The notes under the pieces were generated by a model that was given only the letters and a program-made list of their open reading frames with translations, did no database searches and had not been told where the DNA came from. 64,000 nucleotides of DNA, taken from contig NC_133402.1 of assembly GCF_047511655.1 (NCBI RefSeq), positions 64,732,951 through 64,796,950 of the forward strand, in the 5' to 3' direction. Below, piece after piece: positions 44,950 through 55,335 of the stretch (positions are counted from its first letter, which is position 1; every line of letters starts with the position of its first letter). A program made the position numbers and the translations under genes. The stretch is from Castor canadensis (lineage: Eukaryota; Chordata; Mammalia; Rodentia; Castoridae).

Positions 44950-47060
44950 GAGGTGGTTTTTTTAATCATGGGTAATTACAAGATTAATTTTATCTTTCTA
45001 GTCTTCACAGATTTCAATTAATGAGCATTCGCAGAAGTGATGTCACCTTCTACAATTTTAACCTCTGGTGTCTCAACAAAGACACTGGGCACTTAGTTTT
45101 TAGACATAATACAAACTTCCCCTCTCTCAACTTAGAGCGGTATTGAGCATCAAATTAAAGATTAGTTTTACGTTTAAAATTAGTAATAGAGGTAAGGTTG
45201 AGAATTTTTTATATAAGTATTGATCAAGTATAATCCTTCAGTAGCATGTCCACTCATTTACAAAAGTTGTCATCTTTCTCATCTACTATTGTTTCCTTTG
45301 CTTTTATTTCTTTTCCTCTTTTGAGCATGTTGACTTATTGCAGATAAAAATTTTTAAATGCAGCACATGTTATAAACATTTTCTCTAAGTCTATGATTGG
45401 TTGCTTTTATGAGAACTTTTATTATACAGATGTTTTCAAAGAAATCAGATTCTTATGTACCAAGTGGTAAAGATGTTTTAATCTCTTGAGTAGAACACAC
45501 AAAGCATAGTAACTTCATATTACTCTTTATCTGATTCCGTTTTTCCTTAGATGTTTCTTAATCACATTATCAAGCTGAAGAATTGATGCTAATATTCCTA
45601 TTGCTTGGTTGTTTGCAAAAGCCTCACTCTCCTTTTCTGCTGGAGTAGCTAGCGACTGGCTTCTATACAGTTTAGCCCAGGAAATAGCTATCCATTTTCT
45701 TCTTCAACACATACCTATTGAGATTAAGTACTAGTTTGCCTATCTTAGTATGCTTCATTTCCTAGTAATATCCTTTGCACTAGTTTTCTACTTAGTATAT
45801 TCATTATGTTCTATTAGTGCAGTTAGTGCTAAACATATACACTTGCTAAAGTAGTCATAGAAATAGCAAAAGTTAGAAAAGTAATGGCTTAGCAACTCCT
45901 CACGTCAGTGACATACAAGAACTAATAAATATAATTTACTGACAGTTTAGAAAGTTATAAATGTGAAATAGGCTTTACTGAGTTAATAATGATATGTCAG
46001 CAGGACTGTAATGCTTCTGGGTTTAAGGTAACCTATTCACAGGCCCTGGAATTAGGACAGGGGAATGTCTTGGAGTCCGTCTGTTGTCACCTACAGTATT
46101 TAAGTCCTTGAGTTTAAGAACGCTCTTCTTGTACTGTATACTCATAGCATATGGAACAGTATATATAACAGAACTACTTTTTTTAAACTTTTGGATATTT
46201 TAAACCAAAAAGAAAGCCATAAGGAGAAACATTTTCATAGAAGTACATTATATAACCAGTCAGGACTATCTGTTTTTCCCACAAAATAACTTTCTGTCCA
46301 ATAACATGAACTACAAATATGAAAACCAAAATTACAGAGTAGGAAATCTTTACAACACCTACAATATACAAAGGCTAAAAAGCCAGTATATAAAAATAAA
46401 AAAATGATCTCTGGAAATAAGAGAGGCATATGCTCTAAGTAGTTGTCAGAGAGATACACACAAAAAAGATCTGCCTAAAATATAAAATGTAGCTTTGGAG
46501 AAGTCTGTGTTACAATTCCCTCACTCATTCTTGGTGGAAGTGAAATATGTTCAGCATTTGGAAAGAAAATGACAACATCTGCAAGAGGTTAAAATACCTC
46601 TACAATTAAGAATTCTAGAGACAGACAAGCACAAAGAGTCATGCATAAGCACAATTCTGAATCATGATTTTAAATAGGCATGTAAAGCAATAAATATAGT
46701 TACATTATCAGAAAATGGTGACATCAATCTCAGTACAGCTCCCCCAAAATAAAAAGTAACATATGCTCTCCACATACCAGCATGGAAATACCAGCATAGA
46801 AATACCTCACACAGTCCCTCCTTGTGTCATCGAGTACACAGCTCCACCTCCATAGTCCACTGTGGATGGTTCCTTGCCACTTTGAGACTCTGTGGCTGCT
46901 CACAAGTCAGGATAATGTGGAAAAATCAGTGTTTGGGGTGAGAAATCCAGAAGAAAGCTGTTGCTATGGATTTAAACTTGGAGGAAACTTCTACTTAAAA
47001 CACTGATTAAATCTGCCAATGGGAAGGTTTATGATTCTTAGTCAAGGAAAAAAAATTATT
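44950..47060. other. Unique AT-rich sequence, no gene seen
   Basis: Short open frames only. The segment around 46490-46680 weakly resembles an old sense-strand L1 ORF2 end, but I do not call it. Confidence 0.4.
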
Positions 47061-47064
47061 TGGT

Positions 47065-47268
47065 GGTACTGGGGTTTGAATTCAGGGCCTTAAGCATGCC
47101 AGCCAATGCTCTACCATTTGTGCCGTGGGCCCAATATTTTTCTGCTTTATTTATTTTTTAATAGGGTCTCACACATTTTGCCTGAGGCTGGCCTCAGACT
47201 TCTGTCCTCCTCCTTAGGACCTCTAAGCATCTGCAATTATAAGTGTGTGCCTCCATGCCTAGACCAAA
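47065..47268 (-). repeat. Composite SINE (antisense)
   Basis: The antisense tRNA-derived unit ('ggtactggggtttgaattcag', 'ctctaccatttgtgccgtgg') is followed by the antisense 7SL-like unit ('gcctgaggctggcctcagac', 'caattataagtgtgtgcctc'). Confidence 0.85.
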
Positions 47269-48150
47269 TAAACTTTTACAATTATAGATTTAGTATAATA
47301 TTTGTCAACAAACATATTGCATTCTGAAAAATGCAATTTGGAAAACCATTGGCAAAAATGGTTTTGTCATATGTTAATATTAAAACCCTTTGACTTCATG
47401 GTGTATAAAAGGTATGATTTAATTATTAAAAATATAATTTATTTAGGTAAGTTGCACTTTTTAAAAAAATCTGTTTTCTTCTCCCCATATTTTCAGCATA
47501 TGCCCAAAAATTTGTTGTTCATAACTGTGTTCTAGTAATTTTTGGTTTTGCAGAATACATGAGAGTAGACGATTGGATGAATCTTGAGGTTCAAATAAGT
47601 TGTGAACATTCAAGCAACTGCTCAGGTCCTCCTGCCGTGAACCTCTGCCTACATGGTGCAGCAGCCTTCATGCAGTGAGGCCCAAAAGAGGAAGGGGAGC
47701 AGCCAGTGCAGCAGCCAGGCGAGGGTCCAGCCATTGGGTCTGTGTTTGTTGATTAGCCATATGTAACTTTATTTTAAAAAATAGAATTCATGTTTCTTTA
47801 CAAAAAGCTTTTCTCAGTGAGTTGATTTTCTAGTCTTTCATGGGCTCCCTCGATCTCCTTCCTCCTGATATGTCCTTTCGTGTCACTCTCAGTCACCCAA
47901 GCTTGGTGACATTGTCCCCTTTTTCTTCTGAAGAACTTCAGAAGAATCTCATTTTACTTTGTAGCAATTGTTGTAGAACATGGGGCATTTGAATCCTGTC
48001 TGGTTAGTCCTGCATTTCTAAATCTTTGCTCCCATTCGTCCTCATGGAACTCTCTCTTCCCCTCTTTTTTTCTCTCTTGGTCACTCTCTTTCTCTCCCTC
48101 AGTCTGCCTCCAACAGAGGGATGAGTTCTGTGAGAAGTACTCTAAGGCAA
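47269..48150. other. Unique sequence, no gene seen
   Basis: No coding frame or repeat is recognised. Its right part (47850-48115) becomes CT-rich before the simple repeat. Confidence 0.45.
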
Positions 48151-48156
48151 GGAAAA

Positions 48157-48292
48157 CTCTTTTCTTTTCTTTCCTTTCTTTCTTTCTTTCCTTATTTCCT
48201 TCCTTCCTTCCTTCTTTCCTTTCTTTCTTCCTTCCCTCCCTCCTTTCCTTCCTCCCTCTCTCCTTCTTCCTTCCTTTCTTTCCCTTTCTGTT
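48157..48292. repeat. (TTCC/TTTC)n simple repeat
   Basis: A pyrimidine tract of interrupted tttc and ttcc units. It accounts for the Ser/Phe/Pro-rich open frame that crosses it on the plus strand. Confidence 0.95.
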
Positions 48293-49420
48293 CTTGCAAT
48301 TCTGCTTTTTTCAACAATCTTTCCATGTCATTGCTTTTCTTACTTTGCTGGGGTTTTTTTTGCATTTGTTCATATTTTTTTCTTAAATTCTCATCTCACT
48401 TCCAATCTTCCACATTTTCATTTGTTTTATGATTGCTCTACCTCTTATCTGTGTACATCTAGGGTCATACTAAAGCACATTAATGGCACAAAAATAATTG
48501 CTCATCTTATCTTCATTGAAATAAATTGTTTGCTTTTATATTTTCCCTTCTTCCAAACATTCCCTCTTCATTCTGTGCCATGAAAAAATTGTAACATCAA
48601 CAAACGTAATTCCTCATTGAATTTGAGTAAATATTTTAACATACATAACAACTAGGGTTTTGTCAAATATAGCCTATGATTTCTGGTTAATAGTATTATT
48701 CTATGGTTTAGGAAATATTATAAATTATATCACTTTCTTTCATTTTCTTAGTAAAACCTAAACACTTTAATATTAATTAGCATTGTATTTATCTTTTTCG
48801 TTATATTCTATAACATATTTTGGATTAAAGATCTCCAGTCATTATGCCACAAGATGCATAGATTTAATTTAATCAATACAGGAAATGGATAGTATAGTCT
48901 TAGACCCTCATATTTTTATTTTTATGTTTTTATTTAATTTGTGAAAACTGAATGAATCAAAGAGAAGTTAATTATTGTTGTGAAGATCCACATTCAGTGA
49001 ATGTGAGAATCGGACAGCCCAAAAAGTTTCCTTCATGATTTTTTTATTGTTAATTCAGCTCAATGACTTCCAATTTTTTCCTTCTGGAGACCTGGTATTA
49101 CCAGTGAGTGAACAGTTCTCTGGTCACTATGTGTTCCAGTTTCAGCAGTGTTCTTTTCATGTCCTTCTTATTTCTATCTTTATTCTTGGAGGAAAACTGA
49201 AAAGAAAGCCGTGCAAAAATAATTCCATTTCTCCTGTGTTTAAACTTCCAGCTGTCTTGAGTGTGGACTTCTGCTTCTGCTCTGCTGAGACTTTGCTCAG
49301 GTCCCATCGTTACCAACCATCTTTCAAACTTACTAGAAACTGCACTAGTCCATAAAAAAATTCCATTTGTCTGATGTATTTTAAATCAGTCTTAATGAGG
49401 ACTAATTTTCTGATCTGAAT
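48293..49420. other. Unique AT-rich sequence, no gene seen
   Basis: The open frame at 49035-49355 (plus) has no domain. No repeat is recognised. Confidence 0.4.
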
Positions 49421-49424
49421 GAAA

Positions 49425-49870
49425 TAAAATACATCCATTTTAAACGTGCCGTTTAATGCATTTGACAGAAGTCTACTGTGGTACAACCATTACCACAACC
49501 ATGAAAATTTTGAACACTTTGTTCTTTTGTGCAGCTTCCTGTATGGTTCACATGGACAATTCCTCCTTTACCCTGGCTCTCAGAAAACAATGATTCACTC
49601 TCTTATGAAAAATATTTTATTTCTAGTAAATTAAAAATACAGAACCTGCACTATTTCCTTCTGGATTCTAGTACTCAGCTGTAGTTTTAGCAATTCATCC
49701 ATGTCCTCATAAATATTGATAGCTTGCCCCTTTTTCTTGCTCAGTAGATTCCATGGTGAGAGTGTGCCATATTTGCTTAGCCTTTCTCCACGTGATGACA
49801 TATGGATGGTTGGCAGGTCTAAATTAAAAAGAACAAAGCTGTTATGACGACTCACAAGTCTTCAAGGAAT
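49425..49870 (-). repeat. Old L1 3' end (antisense)
   Basis: The plus strand shows the antisense pattern of old L1 3' ends: 'cattttaaacgtgccgttta', 'gtacaaccattaccacaacc' and 'caattcatccatgtcctcat'. These match by recall and order. It is strongly diverged. Confidence 0.5.
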
Positions 49871-50055
49871 GATTTCATCTTTCCTCAGAAAGATAATCAT
49901 TGTTGCATGCAGAGATTACCCCGTGAGACGCTACCACATCACTTTCTGAAGTTTCTACATCCCACAGTCACTTGGTTTTGTCAACCTTTTCCATTTAAGC
50001 TTTTCTAGAATCTACGGAGTACTATCTCATTTTGGCTGAATTCTGGTTTTCTTAA

Positions 50056-50069
50056 TAACCAACAATCTT
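50056..50069. repeat. L1 target site duplication, left copy
   Basis: taaccaacaatctt is exactly repeated at 52635-52648 and brackets the young L1. Confidence 0.9.
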
Positions 50070-50115
50070 TTTTTTTCTTTTCTTTTATTATTCATATGTG
50101 CATACAAGGCTTGGT

Positions 50116-50193
50116 TCATTTCTCCCCCCTGCCCCCACCCCCTCCCTTACCACCCACTCCACCCCCTCCCGCTCCCCCCCCTCAATACCCAGC
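50116..50193 (-). other. G-rich tract of the L1 3' UTR (possible G-quadruplex)
   Basis: On the L1 sense strand this tract has many runs of three to seven G separated by short spacers. L1 3' UTRs of mammals commonly hold such tracts, which can fold as G-quadruplexes. Smaller relatives occur at 9086-9108 (antisense) and inside the 3' UTRs at about 11960-12010 and 37630-37660. Confidence 0.7.
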
Positions 50194-50559
50194 AGAAACT
50201 ATTTTGCCCTTATCTCTAATTTTGTTGAAGAGAGAGTATAAGCAATAATAGGAAGGAACAAGGGTTTTTGCTGGTTGACATAAGGATAGCTATACAGGGC
50301 ATTGACTCACATTGATTTCCTGTGCGTGGGTGTTACCTTCTAGGTTAATTCTTTTTGATCTAACCTTTTCTCTAGTTCCTGGTCCCCTTTTCCTATTGGC
50401 CTCAGTTGCTGTAAGGTATCTGCTTTAGTTTCTCTGCATTAAGGGCAACAAATGCTAGCTAGTTTTTTAGGTGTCTTACTTATCCTCACCCCTCCCTTGT
50501 GTGCTCTCGCTTTTATCATGTACTCAAAGTCCAATCCCCTTGTTGTGTTTGCCCTTGAT

Positions 50560-52634
50560 CTAATGTCCACATATGAGGGAGAACATACGATTTTTGGTCT
50601 TTTGGGCCAGGCTAACCTCACTCAGAATGATGTTCTCCAATTCCATCCATTTACCAGCGAATGATAACATTTCGTTCTTCTTCATGGCTGCATAAAATTC
50701 CATTGTGTATAGATACCACATTTTCTTAATCCATTCGTCAGTGCTGGGGCATCTTGGCTGTTTCCATAACTTGGCTATTGTGAATAGTGCCACAATAAAC
50801 ATGGGTATGCAGGTGCCTCTGGAGTAACCTGTGTCACGGTCTTTTGGGTATATCCCCAAGAGTGGTATTGCTGGATCAAATGGTAGATCAATGTTTAGCT
50901 TTTTAAGTAGCCTCCAAATTTTTTTCCAGAGTGGTTGTACTAGTCTACATTCCCACCAACAGTGTAAGAGGGTTCCTTTTTCCCCGCATCCTCGCCAACA
51001 CCTGTTGTTGGTGGTGTTGCTGATGATGGCTATTCTAACAGGGGTGAGGTGGAATCTTAGTGTGGTTTTAATTTGCATTTCCTTTATTGCTAGAGATGGT
51101 GAGCATTTTTTCATGTGTTTTCTGGCCATTTGAATTTCTTCTTTTGAGAAAGTTCTGTTTAGTTCACATGCCCATTTCTTTATTGGTTCATTAGTTTTGG
51201 GAGAATTTAGTTTTTTAAGTTCCCTGTATATTCTGGTTATCAGTCCTTTGTCTGATGTATAATTGGCAAATATTTTCTCCCACTCTGTGGGTGTTCTCTT
51301 CAGTTTAGAGACCATTTCTTTTGATGAACAGAAGCTTTTTAGTTTTATGAGGTCCCATTTATCTATGCCATCTCTTAGTTGCTGTGCTGCTGGGTTTTCA
51401 TTGAGAAAGTTCTTACCTATACCTACTAACTCCAGAGTATTTCCTACTCTTTCTTGTATCAATTTAAGAGTTTGGGGTCTGATATTAAGATCCTTGATCC
51501 ATTTTGAGTTAATCTTGGTATAGGGTGATATACATGGATCTAGTTTCAGTTTTTTGCAGACTGCTAACCAGTTTTCCCAGCAGTTTTTGTTGAAGAGGCT
51601 GCTATTTCTCCATCGTATATTTTTAGCTCCTTTGTCAAAGATAAGTTGCTCATAGTTGTGTGGCTTCATATCTGGATCCTCTATTCTGTTCCTCTGGTCT
51701 TCATGTCTGTTTTTGTGCCAGTACCATGCTGTTTTTATTGTTATTGCTTTGTAATATAGTTTGAAGTCAGGTATTGTGATACCTCCTGCATTGTTCTTTT
51801 GACTGAGTATTGCCTTGGCTATTCGTGGCCTCTTGTGTTTCCATGTAAATTTCACAGTAGATTTGTCAATCTCTTTAATGAATGTCATTGGAATTTTGAT
51901 GGGAATTGCATTAAACATGTAGATTACTTTGGGGATTATCGACATTTTTACTATGTTGATTCTACCAATCCATGAGCATGGGAGATCTCTCCACTTTCGA
52001 TAGTCTTCCTCAATCTCTTTCTTCAGAAGTGTATAGTTTTCCTTGTAGAGGTCTTTCACATCTTTTGTTAGGTTTACACCTAGGTATTTGATTTTTTTTG
52101 AGGCTATTGTAAATGGAATTGTTTTCATACATTCTTTTTCTGTTTGCTCATTGTTAGTGTATAGAAGTGCTAATGATTTTTCTATGTTGATTTTATATCC
52201 TGCTACCTTGCTATAGCTATTGATGATGTCTAGAAGCTTCTGAGTAGAGTTTTTTGGGTCTTTAAGGTATAGGATCATGTCGTCTGCAAATAGGGATATT
52301 TTGACAGTTTCTTTACCTATTTGTATTCCTTTTATTCCTTCTTCTTGCCTAATTGCTCTGGCTAGGAATTCCAGTACTATGTTGAATAGGAGTGGAGATA
52401 GTGGGCATCCTTGTCTGGTTCCTGATTTTAGAGGGAATGGTTTTAATTTCTCTCCGTTAAGTATAATGCTGGCTGTAGGTTTGTCATATATAGCTTTTAT
52501 AATGTTGAGGTACTTTCCTTCTATTCCTAGTTTTCTTAGAGCTTTTATCATGAAATGATGTTGGATCTTATCAAAGGCTTTTTCTGCATCTATTGAGATG
52601 ATCAAGTGGTTTTTGTCTTTGCTTCTGTTAATGT
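50560..52634 (-). pseudogene. L1 ORF2 C-terminal part (RT through cysteine motif), open frame
   Basis: ORF2p normally nicks DNA and reverse transcribes L1 RNA. This copy starts inside the RT domain ('[19 protein letters not shown]', motif A with its Asp) and continues through '[13 protein letters not shown]' and the FADD catalytic box ('[11 protein letters not shown]'). It then runs through the long C-terminal domain to a cysteine motif [18 protein letters not shown], ending in a stop at 50560. The frame has no stop. The open frame extends a few codons past the truncation point into flanking DNA, so its first residues are not L1. The N-terminal endonuclease is absent, so it is a dead fragment despite the clean frame. 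Confidence 0.93.
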
Positions 52635-52648
52635 TAACCAACAATCTT
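52635..52648. repeat. L1 target site duplication, right copy
   Basis: taaccaacaatctt, identical to 50056-50069. Confidence 0.9.
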
Positions 52649-52784
52649 AAACATGATTCATGTGCTGATTCATTTTGTACCTGCTTTTATGGGTTACTGT
52701 TCAACTTTTTCCTGTTTATTGTACTGTCTTTGTTATCTGTTTTTGTAAGGCTCTTTTTCGCTCTTTCTCCCTCCTTTCTTTCGT

Positions 52785-52862
52785 CAGCACTGGGGATTGA
52801 ATCCAGGACCTCATGCTCACTAGGCAAGTGCTGTATCACTTGAGCCACACTCCCAGCCCATA
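52785..52862 (-). repeat. ID-like SINE (antisense)
   Basis: The antisense tRNA-derived unit: 'cactggggattgaatccagg', 'ctaggcaagtgctgtatcac', ending 'cactcccagccca'. Confidence 0.85.
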
Positions 52863-53265
52863 ACTAAAACTTAAAACTCCAGTTCTCAAGTGATTGGTTG
52901 GTTTTCTTAAGCAAGTAACCAACTAAAGAAGGTAGAGCAATGATGTCAACAGTAAGTGACTTTCCTTTCTGCATTGTCTCCAGTTATCTGGTGTGATTGG
53001 CGATGACATCATTTCACCCTGTTTAAATGATCTAATGTATTAAACAGCAGAGGATCCAAGAATGATGCAAAACTCATTTAAAATGGTGATGATGGTGCTT
53101 ACTGACTCTCTTCACAATTTTATTTAATTGCTCTGGAACTTAATTGCCTCATTTAAAAAAAATGAGTGCGAATTCTTAGGTTGTGTTGAAGATGAAGTGC
53201 GATTGTGGTCTGTACTAGGAGGGCTTTATTGTACATAATACATACTCACTCATTTTATAATTTTG
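52863..53265. other. Unique sequence, no gene seen
   Basis: No coding frame or repeat is recognised between the two SINEs. Confidence 0.45.
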
Positions 53266-53269
53266 TTTT

Positions 53270-53568
53270 TTTATTTGGTACTGGGGTTTAAACTCAGACT
53301 TGCCTTTGCTAGGCAAGTGCTCTAGTGCCTTAGTCCCTCACTCAGCCCTTTTTTCTTTAGTTGATTTTTGGGTAGAATATCTCACTTTTTGCCTGGGTCA
53401 GTTTTACACCGCCTATGCCTCCCTAGTAGCTAGGATTATAGACCGGCACCACTACACCTGACTTGTTTGTTGAGATGGGGATCTCGCTAACCTTTTGCCT
53501 AGGCTAGCTTCAAGCAGCAATACTCCAAGTTGCTTACATTACAGGAATGAGTCACTGCACCTGGCCTA
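53270..53568 (-). repeat. Composite SINE (antisense), full three-part form
   Basis: The antisense ID-like unit ('ggtactggggtttaaactcag', 'ctaggcaagtgctctagtgc') is followed by two antisense 7SL-like units ('ctccctagtagctaggatta', then 'gatctcgctaaccttttgcc' and 'acattacaggaatgagtcac'). Confidence 0.85.
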
Positions 53569-53804
53569 GCACTACATCATTTTAGTTGCCATTTCCTATC
53601 CCTTGTCATTGAAATTCTAAAGTAAATGTGAAAGATAAATTATATAAATCCAGATCAAGTCACAAATATGCAGTTAATTTTTAGTTTTGTAATTTCAGGC
53701 AGAAAGAGTTCTTTATAGTCATTTCTACCAGAGGTCATGATACCTATATGATCATTTTAAGTTACTAAAGTAAAATAAGAATTTGAGTCAATTACGATTT
53801 TGAT

Positions 53805-53885
53805 ATCTTTTTTTTTTTTTGAGAGTGCTAGGGCTAATGTTTACTAGGTACATTCTTTCACACTTGAGCTGCACTCCCAGATATA
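53805..53885 (-). repeat. ID-like SINE fragment (antisense)
   Basis: A T-run is followed by 'gtgctagggctaatgtttac' and 'cttgagctgcactcccag'. It is a diverged tRNA-derived unit. Confidence 0.7.
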
Positions 53886-54184
53886 TTGTTTGATTTATTT
53901 TATTTTTCACTGTATTTTCATTTCTATAGTTTCTACTCCTTGCTTATACATTTTGTGAAAAATGCTTAGAAATAATCAAAGTTCCGCAAAGTTAGTTTAT
54001 CCTTTGGGTCCAAGACATGAAACAATAACACATTTAGAAGTAAAGTGTAAGGGACAATGTTTGTGCTTTGGGATTAGAAGCAACATTCGAAGACATTCCA
54101 CAAAAGACACAATCTATGAAAGGAAAATGAAGATTTTGGACTTCATAAAAGCACTGATGTTATTTTCTGTTTCTCTACAGCTGA

Positions 54185-55000
54185 TCTGGTGAAGAGGATG
54201 AAAAACCTGTCACAGACTAGGGCAACAATTTGCAAACTTTTAAATTCAATAGCGAGGAAACAAATGTAATGAGAATTTGGGCAAGAGACATGGAAAAGCC
54301 ATTTCACCAGCCAGCATACAAACTAGTGCCTGTAAGGAGTAATTAAACCTGAAATCACAACCCATTGCACGTCGATTAGAACGGCTGAAGTAAAAAATCC
54401 TGACAATCCTAAATGCTGGGGAGGGTGGACCATGGCTAGGTTCCTCACAAGCTGCTTGTGGGATGATAACAAGGTGGTACTACGCATTGTGAAAAGAGTC
54501 TGTTTCTTCTCAAACAAATGCTTGCCACAAGACCTGGTAATTTCTATCCAAAGCACTTATTCCAGTAAATGTAAATATACACCTGCACACGAAGAGTTGT
54601 GCATGAGTGTTTACATGACTATTATTTGTAACAGTCTCACATGAGAAGCAAACCTACAACCTTCAGTGGGTGAATGGATGAACAAACTATGGCATTTGCA
54701 CCACGGAATTCTATCTTGCAATAGCAAGGAATGAGCTATTGATATAAATCTCAAAAACTATAGGTTTCCAACTTAGGTGGCATCATGCTGAATGAAATAT
54801 ATCAATCACAAAAGATCAGAAGTTGCAAGGTTAGACTGCACAATTCCTTTACTTGTAGTAATGAAGTAGAGACCATTGCTTGCTTGCCAGGTGCTATGTG
54901 CAATGGGTATGGGTTTTAAACGAGTTTGTCATGGTGATGGACAAGTATGCATTCAGACTGTGGTGATCACCACTCAAATCTGCACACATATGGTAAATGT
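54185..55000 (+). repeat. Old L1 ORF2 3' fragment
   Basis: Diverged sense-strand ORF2 pieces appear in order: 'acaagctgcttgtgggatga', 'ccttcagtgggtgaatggat', 'caccacggaattctatcttg' and 'atgctgaatgaaatatatca'. No frame is intact. Confidence 0.7.
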
Positions 55001-55034
55001 TCACAGAACCAAACATAACAGTGGTGAATGCCAT

Positions 55035-55335
55035 GGCTGAGTGCAGTGGCTCATGTCTGTAATCCCAACTACTAGGGTGGCAGAGATTTGGAAGATAATG
55101 GTTCAAGGTCAACTCTAAAATAATCTAAAAAGAGATGCAAGCATGGATCAGTGGCAGGAAACCTGCCTTGTAAGTGGGAGGCTCAGTGTTCAAACTCCAG
55201 CACCAAGAAAGAAAAGAAAGGAAAGGAAGGAAGGAAGGGAAAGAAAGAAAGAGAGGAAGAAAAGAATGAAGGAAGGAAGGAAGGAAGAAGGAAAGAAAGA
55301 AAAAGAGGAAGTAAGGAAGAAAAATTTTAAAAAGT
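55035..55335 (+). repeat. Composite SINE with (GGAA)n-rich tail
   Basis: The 7SL-like unit ('gagtgcagtggctcatgtctg', 'aatcccaactactagggtgg') joins an ID-like unit ('gcaggaaacctgccttgtaag', 'gttcaaactccagcaccaag'). A purine tract of gaaa/ggaa units at 55206-55326 follows, apparently grown from the SINE A-tail. Confidence 0.85.

Larger units (their letters stand above)
50070..52634 (-). mobile_element. Young 5'-truncated L1 with open ORF2 C-terminal half
   Basis: An antisense A-tail (T-run from 50070) is followed by the 3' UTR, including a strongly C-rich stretch on the plus strand (50116-50193; G-rich on the L1 sense strand). The ORF2 C-terminal two thirds then run uninterrupted up to the truncation point at 52634. 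The 14-bp target duplication is exact. Lack of any stop over about 690 codons and the exact duplication indicate a recent insertion from a family that was recently active. The element cannot itself move because the 5' UTR, ORF1 and the endonuclease are missing. Confidence 0.95.

Noticed and set aside
48121..48432. Ser/Phe/Pro-rich 103-codon open frame
   Set aside because: It is produced by the TTCC/TTTC simple repeat and is not a gene.
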